Below, piece after piece: positions 23,517 through 32,404 of a DNA stretch of 37,008 nucleotides (position 1 is the stretch's first letter; every line of letters begins with the position of its first letter). Position numbers and translations under genes: made by a program. The DNA is from Pseudomonas fluorescens (GTDB lineage Bacteria; Pseudomonadota; Gammaproteobacteria; Pseudomonadales; Pseudomonadaceae). Location of the stretch: positions 1 to 37,008 of the forward strand of contig NZ_LVEJ01000038.1 of NCBI RefSeq assembly GCF_001648775.1. Reading direction: 5' to 3'. The notes under the pieces were generated by a model, which was not told where the DNA came from, ran no database searches, and saw only the letters and a program-made list of their open reading frames with translations.

Positions 23517-24257
23517 TCAATCAGGCAAAACCCGCCCCTCCAGAATTTTGAATGCATCGTCCAGGGGCGCGTAGCCGACGACCTCTCGGGTCTGGGCGAT
23601 AGCCAGACGCTTGTAGCGGTTGTCCGAGACGCCATGGACTACGTGGAACCCCTCAAGCTCGGCCTCCACGCAGTTGCGCAGTAACGCGACCACATCGCGC
23701 ACGCTGATGAATGCAGCGACGTCCCGGTGACTGTGGGTTTCCCCCGGTTGAAACTGGGCGACGTTGGCAATGCGCACGGCGACGGTGGTCATCTGAGCGT
23801 CATTGGCAAACATTGATGCCAGCGCTTCGCCGAATGCTTTGCCCACGCCGTAAAGATTGCCGGGCCGGGGTGCCATGCATTCGTGGACTTGAACATCCTT
23901 TGGATAGCCTTCAATGGCCTGGGCGCTGCTGGCAAATATGAAACGTTTGCAGCCTTGCGTTTTCGCGGCGAGCAACATGTTGTAGGTGCCAACAATGTTC
24001 ACCGGCAGTACGGAGGTCATGAAGTCAGCGTCCGGGTTCGGATCCGCCGCGAGATGAATCACCGTGTGTATGCCTTCGCAGGCCTCAAGGCAACGGGGTA
24101 GATCCGTGATGTCGAGCGAAAGGCTTTCGCCCGAGTGCGCAATACGTGTTACGTCCACATCGGCTAAACGCAAATCCAGCTCATCGCCATACGCAGTCCA
24201 AAAGGCGCTGCCGATCTTGCCCGCAGCACCGGTGACCAAAATTTTTCGCGTACTCAT
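23517..24257 (-). CDS. NAD-dependent SDR, uronate-dehydrogenase-like
   Basis: 246 residues. The nucleotide-binding GAAGKIG (residues 10-16), the acidic ADVDVT after strand 2, DITD for adenine contact, HLAADPNP, and the catalytic set Ser110/111, Tyr136, Lys140 (YGVGK) mark an extended short-chain dehydrogenase. The end (HVVHGVSDNRYKRLAIAQTREVVGYAPLD) resembles the SDNR...LGY region of uronate dehydrogenases, which oxidise galacturonate or glucuronate to lactones. Cytoplasmic. No sugar-acid genes adjoin it, so the substrate remains open. Length is slightly below that of characterised uronate dehydrogenases (~265). Confidence 0.8.
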   Translation of the reverse strand: MSTRKILVTGAAGKIGSAFWTAYGDELDLRLADVDVTRIAHSGESLSLDITDLPRCLEACEGIHTVIHLAADPNPDADFMTSVLPVNIVGTYNMLLAAKTQGCKRFIFASSAQAIEGYPKDVQVHECMAPRPGNLYGVGKAFGEALASMFANDAQMTTVAVRIANVAQFQPGETHSHRDVAAFISVRDVVALLRNCVEAELEGFHVVHGVSDNRYKRLAIAQTREVVGYAPLDDAFKILEGRVLPD

Positions 24258-24444
24258 TTCCGTGTGCCCTCAGGGTGAGATTCCATTCTGGCCGCTTGGC
24301 CGTTCAGCTGAGTACCATCCTGAGGCGCTTCGATCAAGGTGTTTCAAGGCCCCTCGGGCTGGCGCGGCTTTCCACCCGTCGATTGCGCTGAACCACTGCG
24401 ATAGGGTTTCTTTCTACCGGGGGAGTCCTCACGGAGTAGTCCCT

Positions 24445-24672
24445 ATGTTCGATCAGCGCAAACAGGCAAAACAGGCAAAACTGGCAGAATGGCGCAAACT
24501 GGCGACGCAAGCGCAGATGCGCCTGGACCCGGAAGAACAGTACGACGAACTGCTCAAGGCCGCCGATGAAATGGAGGAGCAGGGGCTGATCACCAGCGCT
24601 GAATGGCGTCAATTGGTGCGTGATGCCGGCAGTGTGTTCACCGGCGATACGGGGCGGCCGCACGGCGCCTGA
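24445..24672 (+). CDS. 75-residue charged protein leading the CIO operon
   Basis: ATG 24445 follows ACGGAG. The protein is short and very polar: MFDQRKQAKQAKLAEWRKLA, then DPEEQYDELLKAADEMEEQG, LITSAEWRQLVRDAG and a Gly/Arg tail. A helical, partly coiled-coil character is likely; there is no membrane segment. Its TGA (24670-24672) is directly followed by the ATG of the oxidase subunit I gene, with no good ribosome-binding site for that gene, so the two are very probably translationally coupled. Assembly or regulation of the oxidase is a reasonable guess. I do not recognise the family. Confidence 0.75.
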   Translation: MFDQRKQAKQAKLAEWRKLATQAQMRLDPEEQYDELLKAADEMEEQGLITSAEWRQLVRDAGSVFTGDTGRPHGA

Positions 24673-26049
24673 ATGGACACGATGGCTTCCGCGCTCATGG
24701 CGGCGCGCGCGCAGTTTGCGATCACCATCGGCTTTCATATTGTGCTGGCAGCGTTCACGCTCGGCCTGGCCAATTTTCTCATGGTGCTTGAGGCGTTGTG
24801 GTTACGCAGCGGGCGGCAGATTTATCTGGATATTTATCGCTACTGGCTGAAGGTGTTTGCCCTCAATGTGGCGGTGGGCACTGCCTCCGGGCTGATTCTG
24901 GAATATCAGTTCGGGCTGAACTGGTCGCGGCTCGCGGTGCAGGCTGGCGATGTCCTCGGGCCGTTGATGTTCTATGAAGTGTTGGCGGCGTTTTTTCTTG
25001 AAGCAGGCTTTCTCGGCATCATGCTGTTCGGCCTGAAGAAAGTCGGTCCACGGCTGCATTTTTTTGCCACCTGTGCGGTGGCGGCCGGGTCACTGATCAG
25101 CGCGTTCTGGATTCTCTCGGCCAATTCCTGGATGCAGACGCCCGCAGGTTTTTCGCTCGACGCGCACGGGCGGTTCATCGCCGAAGATTGGTGGGCAATC
25201 ATTTTCAATCCGTCATTCCCGTATCGGTTGGCGCATATGACGCTCGCTGCATTGCTCGGCAGTGCCACGCTGGTGGCCGGCATCAGTGCCTGGCAATTGT
25301 TGAAGGCGTCGCACAATCCACGCGCACGCCTGCAGTTTTCCCTGGCGTTGTGGGTGATCACCGTGCTGACTCCGCTGCAGCTTGTGGTCGGTGACTTGCA
25401 CGGCCAGCACAGCCTCGACGTACAACCGCAGAAGGTCGCCGCCATCGAGGGCTCATGGACGCGTCCGCCGCCGGGTGCGGGCGAGCCGCTGCGGTTGCTT
25501 GCCTGGCCGGATCAGAGCGAGCGGCGCAATCACTGGGAAGTGGCGATTCCACGGATCGGCTCGTTATATTTGCGTCACGATCTGAGCAGCACGATTACCG
25601 CGCTCGATGAGTTCCCGCCGGAAGATATTCCACCGGTGGCGCCGGTGTTTTTCGCGTTTCGGCTGATGGTCGGGCTGGGCCTTTTGATGCTGGGGCAGGG
25701 CTTGATCAGCCTGATCTTGCGCCGACGCCAGCGCTTGTACTCGGCGCATTGGTGGTTACGCGCCAGCGTGCTGATGGCGCCGGCCGGTTTCGTCGCCATG
25801 CTCAGTGGCTGGATCGTCACCGAAGTGGGGCGGCAACCCTTTACGGTCTATGGCTTGATGCGCACGGCAGACAGCCTGTCTGCGGTTTCCAGAGCCCAAG
25901 TGCTCGGCTCGACGTGGTTGATTCTATTGTTTTATGGGCTGATTTTCGGCCTCGGTCTCTGGGTGTTGCTGCGCCTGTTGCGCGAGCCACCGCAGGCGGA
26001 TGAGCCGGGGCCACAGCCGACTTTGGCGGACGAAACCGGGCATTCCTGA
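24673..26049 (+). CDS. cioA: CIO-type cytochrome bd quinol oxidase subunit I
   Basis: 458 residues with about nine membrane segments. It resembles subunit I of the cyanide-insensitive branch (CioA). Heme ligands are in place: His22 (ITIGFHIVLAAF), His188 (YRLAHMTLAAL) and Met332 (FRLMVGLG). LEYQFGLNWSRL, EVLAAFFLEAGFLGIMLFG, SANSWMQTPAG and NPSFPYR are near-verbatim family motifs. The quinol loop is short, as in CIO-type enzymes. One oddity: the invariant GRQPW reads GRQPF (residues 386-390). The enzyme oxidises quinol and reduces oxygen to water, usually without proton pumping, and resists cyanide and sulfide. Subunit II follows after 12 bases. Confidence 0.92.
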   Translation: MDTMASALMAARAQFAITIGFHIVLAAFTLGLANFLMVLEALWLRSGRQIYLDIYRYWLKVFALNVAVGTASGLILEYQFGLNWSRLAVQAGDVLGPLMFYEVLAAFFLEAGFLGIMLFGLKKVGPRLHFFATCAVAAGSLISAFWILSANSWMQTPAGFSLDAHGRFIAEDWWAIIFNPSFPYRLAHMTLAALLGSATLVAGISAWQLLKASHNPRARLQFSLALWVITVLTPLQLVVGDLHGQHSLDVQPQKVAAIEGSWTRPPPGAGEPLRLLAWPDQSERRNHWEVAIPRIGSLYLRHDLSSTITALDEFPPEDIPPVAPVFFAFRLMVGLGLLMLGQGLISLILRRRQRLYSAHWWLRASVLMAPAGFVAMLSGWIVTEVGRQPFTVYGLMRTADSLSAVSRAQVLGSTWLILLFYGLIFGLGLWVLLRLLREPPQADEPGPQPTLADETGHS

Positions 26050-26061
26050 GGAAGGGCAACG

Positions 26062-27063
26062 ATGGACACCGACTGGATAACCCTGCTGTGTGCCGCGGCG
26101 CTGGCGTTCTCGGTGATGAATTACGTGTTGCTCGACGGCACAGACCTTGGCGTCGGCATGTTGATGGGGCTGACTGCCAGCCACGAAGATCGTCGAGCCA
26201 TGGCCGTGACCATTCTGCCGATCTGGGATGCCAACGAGACCTGGCTGGTGCTCGGCGGCGGCGGGTTGTTGGCCTTGTTTCCACTGGCGTATGCCATCTT
26301 GCTGCCGGCGCTGTACCTGCCGTTCATTTTGATGTTCCTCGCACTGATTGTTCGCGCGGTGGCGCTGGAGTTTCGCGACCATGCCCCCGGACCACGCAGC
26401 AAACGTGCAGTCGATGGCGTGTTGCTCTGCGGTTCGCTGCTGACCGGGGTTGTTCAGGGCGTGGTGCTCGGCACGCTGGTGCAGGGTGTTGCGCATCAGG
26501 GCGGTCAATACAGCGGCAATGGCCGCGAATGGCTGAGCCCGTTCCCGATGTTCTGCGGGCTGACGCTGGTGCTCGGTTACGCCTGGCTCGGCGCCTGCTG
26601 GCTGTATTGGCGCACGGTGGGTTCGCTGCAACAACGCTCGGCGCGGCAGGCGCGAGTGTTGGCGCTGATCACGGCGCTGTTGTTGATCGGGTTGGTCGGC
26701 TGGACGGCGACGCTGCAAGGTCAATACGCACAGCGGCTCGCGGATGTTCGCGTGTGGATGCCAGCGGCGGCGTTGCTCGGCGGGTTGCTGGTGGTGTTCA
26801 CCCTGGGCTTTCGCGGGCGCTGGCAGTTTTTGCCTTTGTTCGCAGCGCTGGCGGTTTTTGTGTTGGCGTTTGCGCTGATGCTGGTTGCACTTTATCCGTA
26901 CATTGTGCCGCCGGATCTGACCTTGAGCGCCGCTGCTTCCAGCCCGAAAAGCCAAGTGTTCATGCTGGTCGGTTTCGCCGTGCTGATACCGGTGACGCTG
27001 ATTTACAACACGTACGGCTTCAGGGTTTTCAGCGGCAAGGTTCGCGTGGCCAAGTCAGACTGA
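26062..27063 (+). CDS. cioB: CIO-type cytochrome bd quinol oxidase subunit II
   Basis: 333 residues, ATG after GAGGAAGGG. It has about eight or nine membrane segments and the CydB motifs YVLLDGTDLGVGMLM, LPIWDANETWLVLGGGGLLA and FPLAYAILLPALYLP. WDANETWLV is the most diagnostic. Subunit II pairs with subunit I in the inner membrane. The gene overlaps nothing but lies 12 bases after subunit I, so one transcript is expected. Its stop is only 12 bases from the stop of the convergent GGDEF-EAL gene. No small CydX-like subunit could be found after it; the 75-residue protein before cioA is not membrane-embedded. Confidence 0.92.
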   Translation: MDTDWITLLCAAALAFSVMNYVLLDGTDLGVGMLMGLTASHEDRRAMAVTILPIWDANETWLVLGGGGLLALFPLAYAILLPALYLPFILMFLALIVRAVALEFRDHAPGPRSKRAVDGVLLCGSLLTGVVQGVVLGTLVQGVAHQGGQYSGNGREWLSPFPMFCGLTLVLGYAWLGACWLYWRTVGSLQQRSARQARVLALITALLLIGLVGWTATLQGQYAQRLADVRVWMPAAALLGGLLVVFTLGFRGRWQFLPLFAALAVFVLAFALMLVALYPYIVPPDLTLSAAASSPKSQVFMLVGFAVLIPVTLIYNTYGFRVFSGKVRVAKSD

Positions 27064-27075
27064 CACCTGCGCCGC

Positions 27076-29700
27076 TCAGGTAACCCGGCCCTTTTTCATG
27101 GGGACGGTGCCCACCGGGTGCGCGCTTCTGGAAGCCTTCAACAGATCGGCAAACGCCGCTTTATCAATCGGCCGACTCATGAAATAACCCTGCACCTCGT
27201 TACATTGATCGACCCCGAGAATGTCCAGTTGCTCTTCGGTCTCGACGCCTTCGGCCGTTACCGTCAGGCCCATGGCTTTGCCCAGTCCGATGATTGCCTG
27301 CACCACCGCCCGGTCATTGGTGCCGCTGCTGATCGAGGCAATGAAGCGCTTGTCGATCTTGATCCCGTCGAACGGATAGGCGCGCAGGTAACCGAGCGAT
27401 GAGTAGCCGGTGCCGAAGTCGTCCATGTTCAGGCGCACACCCAATTCCTTCAGCGCATTCATGGTGGCCAACGCGCCGTCGGTGTCGTTGAGCATGACGT
27501 TCTCGGTGATTTCCAGCTCCAGGCGACTGGCCGGGAAACGGCTTTCGACCAGTACTTCGCGCACGACCTCGACCACATCGCTGACGGCAAACTGCGCCGG
27601 CGACAGGTTGACCGACAGCAGAATGTCTTCCGGCCAGCCCAGCGCGGTTTCGCAGGCTTCGCGCAACACCCAGCGACCCAGCGGGACGATCAGGTCAGTC
27701 TGTTCCGCCAACGGAATGAACAGGTCCGGCCCGAGCAAGCCCTTGGTCGGATGTTGCCAGCGCACCAGCGCTTCGACCGAAACGATCTGCTTGCCATCAA
27801 CCTTGTAGCGCGGCTGATAGTGCAGGATGAACTCGTTGTGCTTGAGCGCATGGCGCAGGTCATCTTCCATCTGCCGGCGGGTCTGGATCTGGTCGCTCAT
27901 GTGCGCTTCGAAATAGCACCAGGTGTTCTTGCCCTCGGATTTGGCCTGATACAGCGCGATGTCGGCGTAACGGATCAGGTCGCTCGGCACATAACCGTGG
28001 CGACGGCTGAGGGCGATGCCGATGCTGGCGCCGATGTGCAGCGGATGATCCTCGAAGACCACCGGTTGATGCAGGCTGCCGATCAGGCGGGTGCAGAACT
28101 TGTCGATTTCGTGCGGGTTGTCCACGCCGTTGAGCACCACGATGAATTCGTCGCCGCCCAGGCGCGCGACGATGTCGAGTTCGCGGGTGCATTCACGCAA
28201 TCGCGCAGCGACTTCCTGCAGCACGGCATCACCGGCCGGATGCCCGAGTGAATCGTTGATCGGTTTGAAGTTGTCGAGGTCAATCACCAGCAATGACAGC
28301 GGCGGCGCGTGCTCCTTGAGCAACAGGGCGTCATCCAGGTAGCGCGCGAGTTTGTTGCGATTGGGCAGACCGGTGAGGGCATCGTGCATCGACAGATGCT
28401 GGATCTGTGCGTGGGCGGCAACTTCGTCGGTGATGTCGCTGGCGGTGCCGCGATAGCCGACCACCGAGTGTTTATCGAAGATCGGCCGCGCGGACAGCCG
28501 GCAGTGGCGTTGCTGGCCGGAGTGGTCGCGGTAGGTGCAACGCAGGTCACTGGCGCTGGTTTCCTCGGTCAGCTTCTTCAGCCAGAGTTCCAGTGGCGTG
28601 GTATCGCAGAACAGCAGTTGGCCGATGTCTTGCCCCAGCCACAGGGTTTGCGGGTAGCCGGTGACTTCGCTGAAACGCGCCGACAGGTACGTCAGCATCA
28701 GCTCGCGGTCGACTTCCCAGATCCAGTCCGACGCCGCTTCCGCCACCGCGCGAAAGCGTTCTTCACTGGCCTCCAGGCCACGGTTGGCGGTTTCCAGTGC
28801 CACATTGGAGGCTTGCATCACGGCGAAGCTCTGGTCGACGTACTGCGAGGAGCGCAAGGCGTGACGCAAGAAATAAGCGGTCAGCAACATCAGCACCAAC
28901 ATCGTCACGCCGAGCGTTGGCAGCAATGACCACAACAAGCGTTGGCCGGGCTGTTCGAGATCAGCGATCAGGCTGTAACCGGTATTGTCCAGCGGCACCC
29001 GGGGGCGGTCGCGCGCAATCGTCTCATCCGGCGCCAGGGTCAGATTGCTCAAGCCAAAACCGCTGCCGATCATGCGCAATTTGGTCGGTGTGAGCTTGTC
29101 GACGAACACCAGCACCGAGGTAGTGCGTGGATCACCCAGCGGTCGCTCGTCGTTGGGAATGATCGCCGCTGCCGAGACCAGCGCCGGCCAGCCTTCGAAC
29201 AGTGAGTAAACGCTGACGGGGTTGCTCAAGTCGCTCTGGGCCTGAACCTGCTCGACCAGCGCCGCAGCCGGCAGTTGCAGATACGCGGAGATGTCGTTGT
29301 CCAGCAGTTGCCCGCGCACCACCGCGTACTGCGTGCGCTCGCGGTCGAGGACGAACACGCCGTCATAGCCGTCATTGGTAAACAGGGTTTTGCCGACGTT
29401 CTGCTCGGTATAGGCCCAATTGACATCCAGCGGATCGCTCAAATGTTCGTAAGCCGTGGTCCAGTCGGCGTAACTGGCGATGTAGTTCTTCGACGCGGTA
29501 ATGCGGTTTTCCAGGGCGCGGGCCGAATAAAAGCGGTTTTTTTCGATTTCTTCGTTGTCGAGACGGTGGATTATGCCGAGCAGCGCGACTGTCGCGGCGA
29601 TCACCCCGGCAACGAACAGCGCGCCAACGGCGATGGCCAGGCGCCGGGTGACGGCGCTTTGGCGCGGTGGAAGAGGGGCTGCATAAGAGGAAATGTCCAT
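27076..29700 (-). CDS. Membrane-bound CHASE4-PAS-GGDEF-EAL c-di-GMP enzyme
   Basis: 874 residues from minus-strand ATG 29700, preceded by AAGGATGAG. Order: membrane segment ~20-42; periplasmic CHASE4-type sensor ~50-240 (ENRITASKNYIASYADWTTA, FTNDGYDGVFVLD); second membrane segment ~270-290; PAS ~330-440; GGDEF domain with intact GGDEF at 515-519 and an RxxD inhibitory site (RELD, 506-509); EAL domain with intact EAL at 643-645 and DDFGTGYSSLGYL plus KIDKRFI. Both catalytic halves look active: it can potentially make and break cyclic-di-GMP, with product inhibition of synthesis. It is convergent with cioB and divergent from the OsmC-YcaO gene. The signal sensed is unknown. Confidence 0.93.
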   Translation of the reverse strand: MDISSYAAPLPPRQSAVTRRLAIAVGALFVAGVIAATVALLGIIHRLDNEEIEKNRFYSARALENRITASKNYIASYADWTTAYEHLSDPLDVNWAYTEQNVGKTLFTNDGYDGVFVLDRERTQYAVVRGQLLDNDISAYLQLPAAALVEQVQAQSDLSNPVSVYSLFEGWPALVSAAAIIPNDERPLGDPRTTSVLVFVDKLTPTKLRMIGSGFGLSNLTLAPDETIARDRPRVPLDNTGYSLIADLEQPGQRLLWSLLPTLGVTMLVLMLLTAYFLRHALRSSQYVDQSFAVMQASNVALETANRGLEASEERFRAVAEAASDWIWEVDRELMLTYLSARFSEVTGYPQTLWLGQDIGQLLFCDTTPLELWLKKLTEETSASDLRCTYRDHSGQQRHCRLSARPIFDKHSVVGYRGTASDITDEVAAHAQIQHLSMHDALTGLPNRNKLARYLDDALLLKEHAPPLSLLVIDLDNFKPINDSLGHPAGDAVLQEVAARLRECTRELDIVARLGGDEFIVVLNGVDNPHEIDKFCTRLIGSLHQPVVFEDHPLHIGASIGIALSRRHGYVPSDLIRYADIALYQAKSEGKNTWCYFEAHMSDQIQTRRQMEDDLRHALKHNEFILHYQPRYKVDGKQIVSVEALVRWQHPTKGLLGPDLFIPLAEQTDLIVPLGRWVLREACETALGWPEDILLSVNLSPAQFAVSDVVEVVREVLVESRFPASRLELEITENVMLNDTDGALATMNALKELGVRLNMDDFGTGYSSLGYLRAYPFDGIKIDKRFIASISSGTNDRAVVQAIIGLGKAMGLTVTAEGVETEEQLDILGVDQCNEVQGYFMSRPIDKAAFADLLKASRSAHPVGTVPMKKGRVT

Positions 29701-29921
29701 GTGCTCATCCTTGACCCGCTGTCTACTGAATCTAGAACCACGGCGCGGGCGCAATGTTCAGATTCTTCTACGCGACTGCATTGAAAGCGTAGTGAACCCC
29801 GCGTGAATTGCCTCTTTAACGGCAGGCCGCCGATCAGCGGCGATTCCCGAAAGGGCAAGACTTCCCGCTGAAAAACCGGATAATGGCCGCCATTCGTTTA
29901 GCCGTATTCTGGTAATCCCGC

Positions 29922-32120
29922 ATGGAAATCAAGGTCAATTTTCTCGACAACCTTCGACTTGAGGCCAAGTTCGACGACTTCACGGTGATCGCCGATCAGC
30001 CCATCCGCTACAAGGGTGATGGCTCGGCACCGGGGCCGTTCGACTACTTTCTGGCATCGTCAGCGTTGTGCGCGGCCTACTTTGTGAAGTTGTACTGCGA
30101 CACGCGCAACATGCCCACAGAAAATATTCGCCTGTCGCAGAACAACATCGTCGACCCGGAAAACCGCTACAACCAGATCTTCAAGATCCAGGTGGAATTG
30201 CCAGCGGACATCTCCGAGAAGGATCGTCTGGGCATCCTGCGCTCCATTGATCGCTGCACCGTGAAGAAGGTCGTGCAGACCGGTCCGGAATTCATCATTG
30301 AAGAGGTCGAAAACCTCGACGCCGATGCCCAGGCGCTGTTGATGCCGGTGGCCGGCTCGGACGCAGGCACGTTCATTGCCGGCAAAGACCTGCCGCTGGA
30401 GCAGACCATCGCCAACATGTCGGGGATTTTGGCCGACCTGGGCATGAAGATTGAAATCGCCTCGTGGCGCAACATCGTGCCCAACGTCTGGTCGCTGCAC
30501 ATCCGCGACGCCCATTCGCCAATGTGCTTCACCAACGGCAAGGGCGCGACCAAGGAAGGCGCACTGGCCTCGGCGCTGGGTGAGTTCATCGAGCGGCTGA
30601 ACTGCAACTTCTTCTACAACGACCAGTTCTGGGGCGAAGAAATCGCCAACGCCGAGTTCGTGCATTACCCGGACGAGCAATGGTTCAAGCCGGGGCCGAA
30701 AGACGAGCTGCCAAGCGAGATTCTCGACGACTACACCCGCAAGATTTACGACCGTGACGGCGAGTTGCGCGGCTCGAACCTGTTCGACACCAACTCCGGC
30801 AACACCCAGCGCGGCATCTGCTCGCTGCCGTTTGTGCGCCAGTCGGACAATGAAGTGGTGTACTTCCCGTCCAACCTGATCGAAAACCTCTACCTCAGCA
30901 ACGGCATGAGCGCCGGTAACACGCTCGCCGAAGCACAGGTGCAGTGCCTGTCGGAAATTTTCGAGCGCGCGGTCAAACGCGAAATCCTCGAAGGCGAAAT
31001 GGCGTTGCCGGACGTGCCCCAAGAGGTGCTGGAGAAGTACCCGAGCATCCTCGCCGGCATCAAGGGCCTGGAAGAGCAGGGCTTCCCGGTGCTGGTCAAG
31101 GACGCGTCGCTGGGCGGCGAATTCCCGGTGATGTGCGTGACCCTGATGAACCCGCGCACCGGCGGCGTGTTCGCCTCGTTCGGCGCGCACCCAAGCCTGG
31201 AAGTGGCGCTGGAACGCAGCCTCACCGAACTGCTGCAAGGTCGCAGCTTCGAAGGCCTCAACGACTTGCCGCAGCCGACGTTCTCCGGTCAGGCCGTCAC
31301 CGAGCCGAACAACTTTGTCGAGCACTTCATCGACTCCAGCGGCGTGGTGTCGTGGCGCTTCTTCAGCGCCAAGCCTGATTTCGAATTCGTCGAGTGGGAC
31401 TTCTCGGGCCAGGGTGAAAACTCCAATGCCGAAGAAGCCGCGACGCTGTTCGCCATCCTCGAAGACATGGGCAAAGAAGTCTACATGGCGGTCTACGAGC
31501 ACATCGGTGCCAAGGCCTGCCGAATTCTGGTTCCGGACTATTCGGAGATCTACCCGGTCGAAGACCTGATCTGGGACAACACCAACAAAGCCCTGCAATT
31601 CCGCGCCGACATCCTCAACCTGCACAACCTCAGCAAGGTCGGCCTGCGCAACCTCGCCCAAGGCCTGGAAAACAGCGAACAGGACGATTACACCGAGATC
31701 ACCACGCTGATCGGCATCGAGTTCGACGACAACACGCCGTGGGGCAAGCTGACCATTCTGGAACTGCGCCTGCTGATCTGCCTCGCCCTGCAGAAGTACG
31801 AACAGGCCAAGGATCTGGTTGAAGCCTTCCTGCAGTACAACGACAACACCGTCGAGCGTGGCTTGTTCTATCAAGCGGTCAACGTGGTGCTGGAGATGGA
31901 ACTGGACGAAGACCTGGAACTGGAAGACTACGAAACCAACTTCCGCCGCATGTTCGGCGACGAGCGCATGGATGCGGCGATTGGCTCGGTCAATGGCAGC
32001 GTGCGCTTCTACGGTTTGACGCCGACCAGCACCAAGCTGGAAGGGCTGGATCGGCATTTGCGTTTGATCGAGAGCTATAAAAAGCTGCATTCGGCGCGGG
32101 CCAATGTGAAACAGGTCTAA
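29922..32120 (+). CDS. ycaO: OsmC-YcaO fusion protein
   Basis: 732 residues. Residues ~1-135 form an OsmC-like domain (VIADQPIRYKGDGSAPGPFD, YFLASSALCAAYFVKLYC with the family cysteine, and IDRCTVKKVVQTGP with the second). From ~180 the YcaO domain follows: SPMCFTNGKGATKEGALASA, LGEFIERLNCNFFYND, SNGMSAGNTLAEAQVQCLSE, IFERAVKREI; these Glu and Gln residues bind ATP and magnesium in the family. The last ~170 residues are helical, as in E. coli YcaO. E. coli YcaO helps RimO methylthiolate ribosomal protein S12, but lacks the OsmC part. Fusions of this kind are known in other proteobacteria. Cytoplasmic. No ribosome-binding site is strong. The 3' end lies in a hairpin (32103-32134). Confidence 0.9.
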   Translation: MEIKVNFLDNLRLEAKFDDFTVIADQPIRYKGDGSAPGPFDYFLASSALCAAYFVKLYCDTRNMPTENIRLSQNNIVDPENRYNQIFKIQVELPADISEKDRLGILRSIDRCTVKKVVQTGPEFIIEEVENLDADAQALLMPVAGSDAGTFIAGKDLPLEQTIANMSGILADLGMKIEIASWRNIVPNVWSLHIRDAHSPMCFTNGKGATKEGALASALGEFIERLNCNFFYNDQFWGEEIANAEFVHYPDEQWFKPGPKDELPSEILDDYTRKIYDRDGELRGSNLFDTNSGNTQRGICSLPFVRQSDNEVVYFPSNLIENLYLSNGMSAGNTLAEAQVQCLSEIFERAVKREILEGEMALPDVPQEVLEKYPSILAGIKGLEEQGFPVLVKDASLGGEFPVMCVTLMNPRTGGVFASFGAHPSLEVALERSLTELLQGRSFEGLNDLPQPTFSGQAVTEPNNFVEHFIDSSGVVSWRFFSAKPDFEFVEWDFSGQGENSNAEEAATLFAILEDMGKEVYMAVYEHIGAKACRILVPDYSEIYPVEDLIWDNTNKALQFRADILNLHNLSKVGLRNLAQGLENSEQDDYTEITTLIGIEFDDNTPWGKLTILELRLLICLALQKYEQAKDLVEAFLQYNDNTVERGLFYQAVNVVLEMELDEDLELEDYETNFRRMFGDERMDAAIGSVNGSVRFYGLTPTSTKLEGLDRHLRLIESYKKLHSARANVKQV

Positions 32121-32134
32121 GCCGGTTTCACATT
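32103..32134. other. Hairpin enclosing the ycaO stop codon
   Basis: AATGTGAAAC (32103-32112) and GTTTCACATT (32125-32134) are perfect complements over 10 bases; the stop TAA (32118-32120) lies in the 12-base loop. It may be a terminator, but no T-run follows. Left arm bases are coding, so the codons for the last residues are constrained by the stem. Confidence 0.6.
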
Positions 32135-32180
32135 GAGGTCGGTGGTGGATTCACCCCTCATCGGAACGCCGCCCGCCCAG

Positions 32181-32404
32181 CCCTCTCCCCAAGGAGAGGG
32201 AGCCGATTCGTGGTCTTTCCAAGCCTGAACTCGACTCGGTATCTCACGTCGGCGTAACTCTCACATCACCTCGGTCAGTCTCCTTTCCCCAAGGAGAGGG
32301 CTGAGGTGAGGATTTTGCAAAACCCGAGTTCGGCTCGATATCTCAGGTCGGCGTATTTCAACCAAACAACTCGGTCAGTTCCCTCTCCCTCTGGGAGAGG
32401 GCTA
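32181..32404. repeat. Three hairpin repeats at 100-base spacing
   Basis: CCCTCTCCCCAAGGAGAGGG (32181-32200), TCCTTTCCCCAAGGAGAGGG (32281-32300) and CCCTCTCCCTCTGGGAGAGG (32381-32400) lie exactly 100 bases apart. The intervening stretches are related (for example CTCRRTATCTCASGTCGGCGTA and CTCGGTCAGT in both). The unit is therefore a tandem repeat of ~100 bases carrying one hairpin each. The palindrome with GGGCTAGGGTGAGGG beyond it is a well-known dispersed intergenic repeat of proteobacteria. Bases 32135-32180 show nothing else. Confidence 0.8.

Noticed and set aside
30060..32090. A 676-codon minus-strand frame opposite the OsmC-YcaO gene
   Set aside because: The plus-strand gene has complete family motifs; the antisense frame is a GC-codon shadow.
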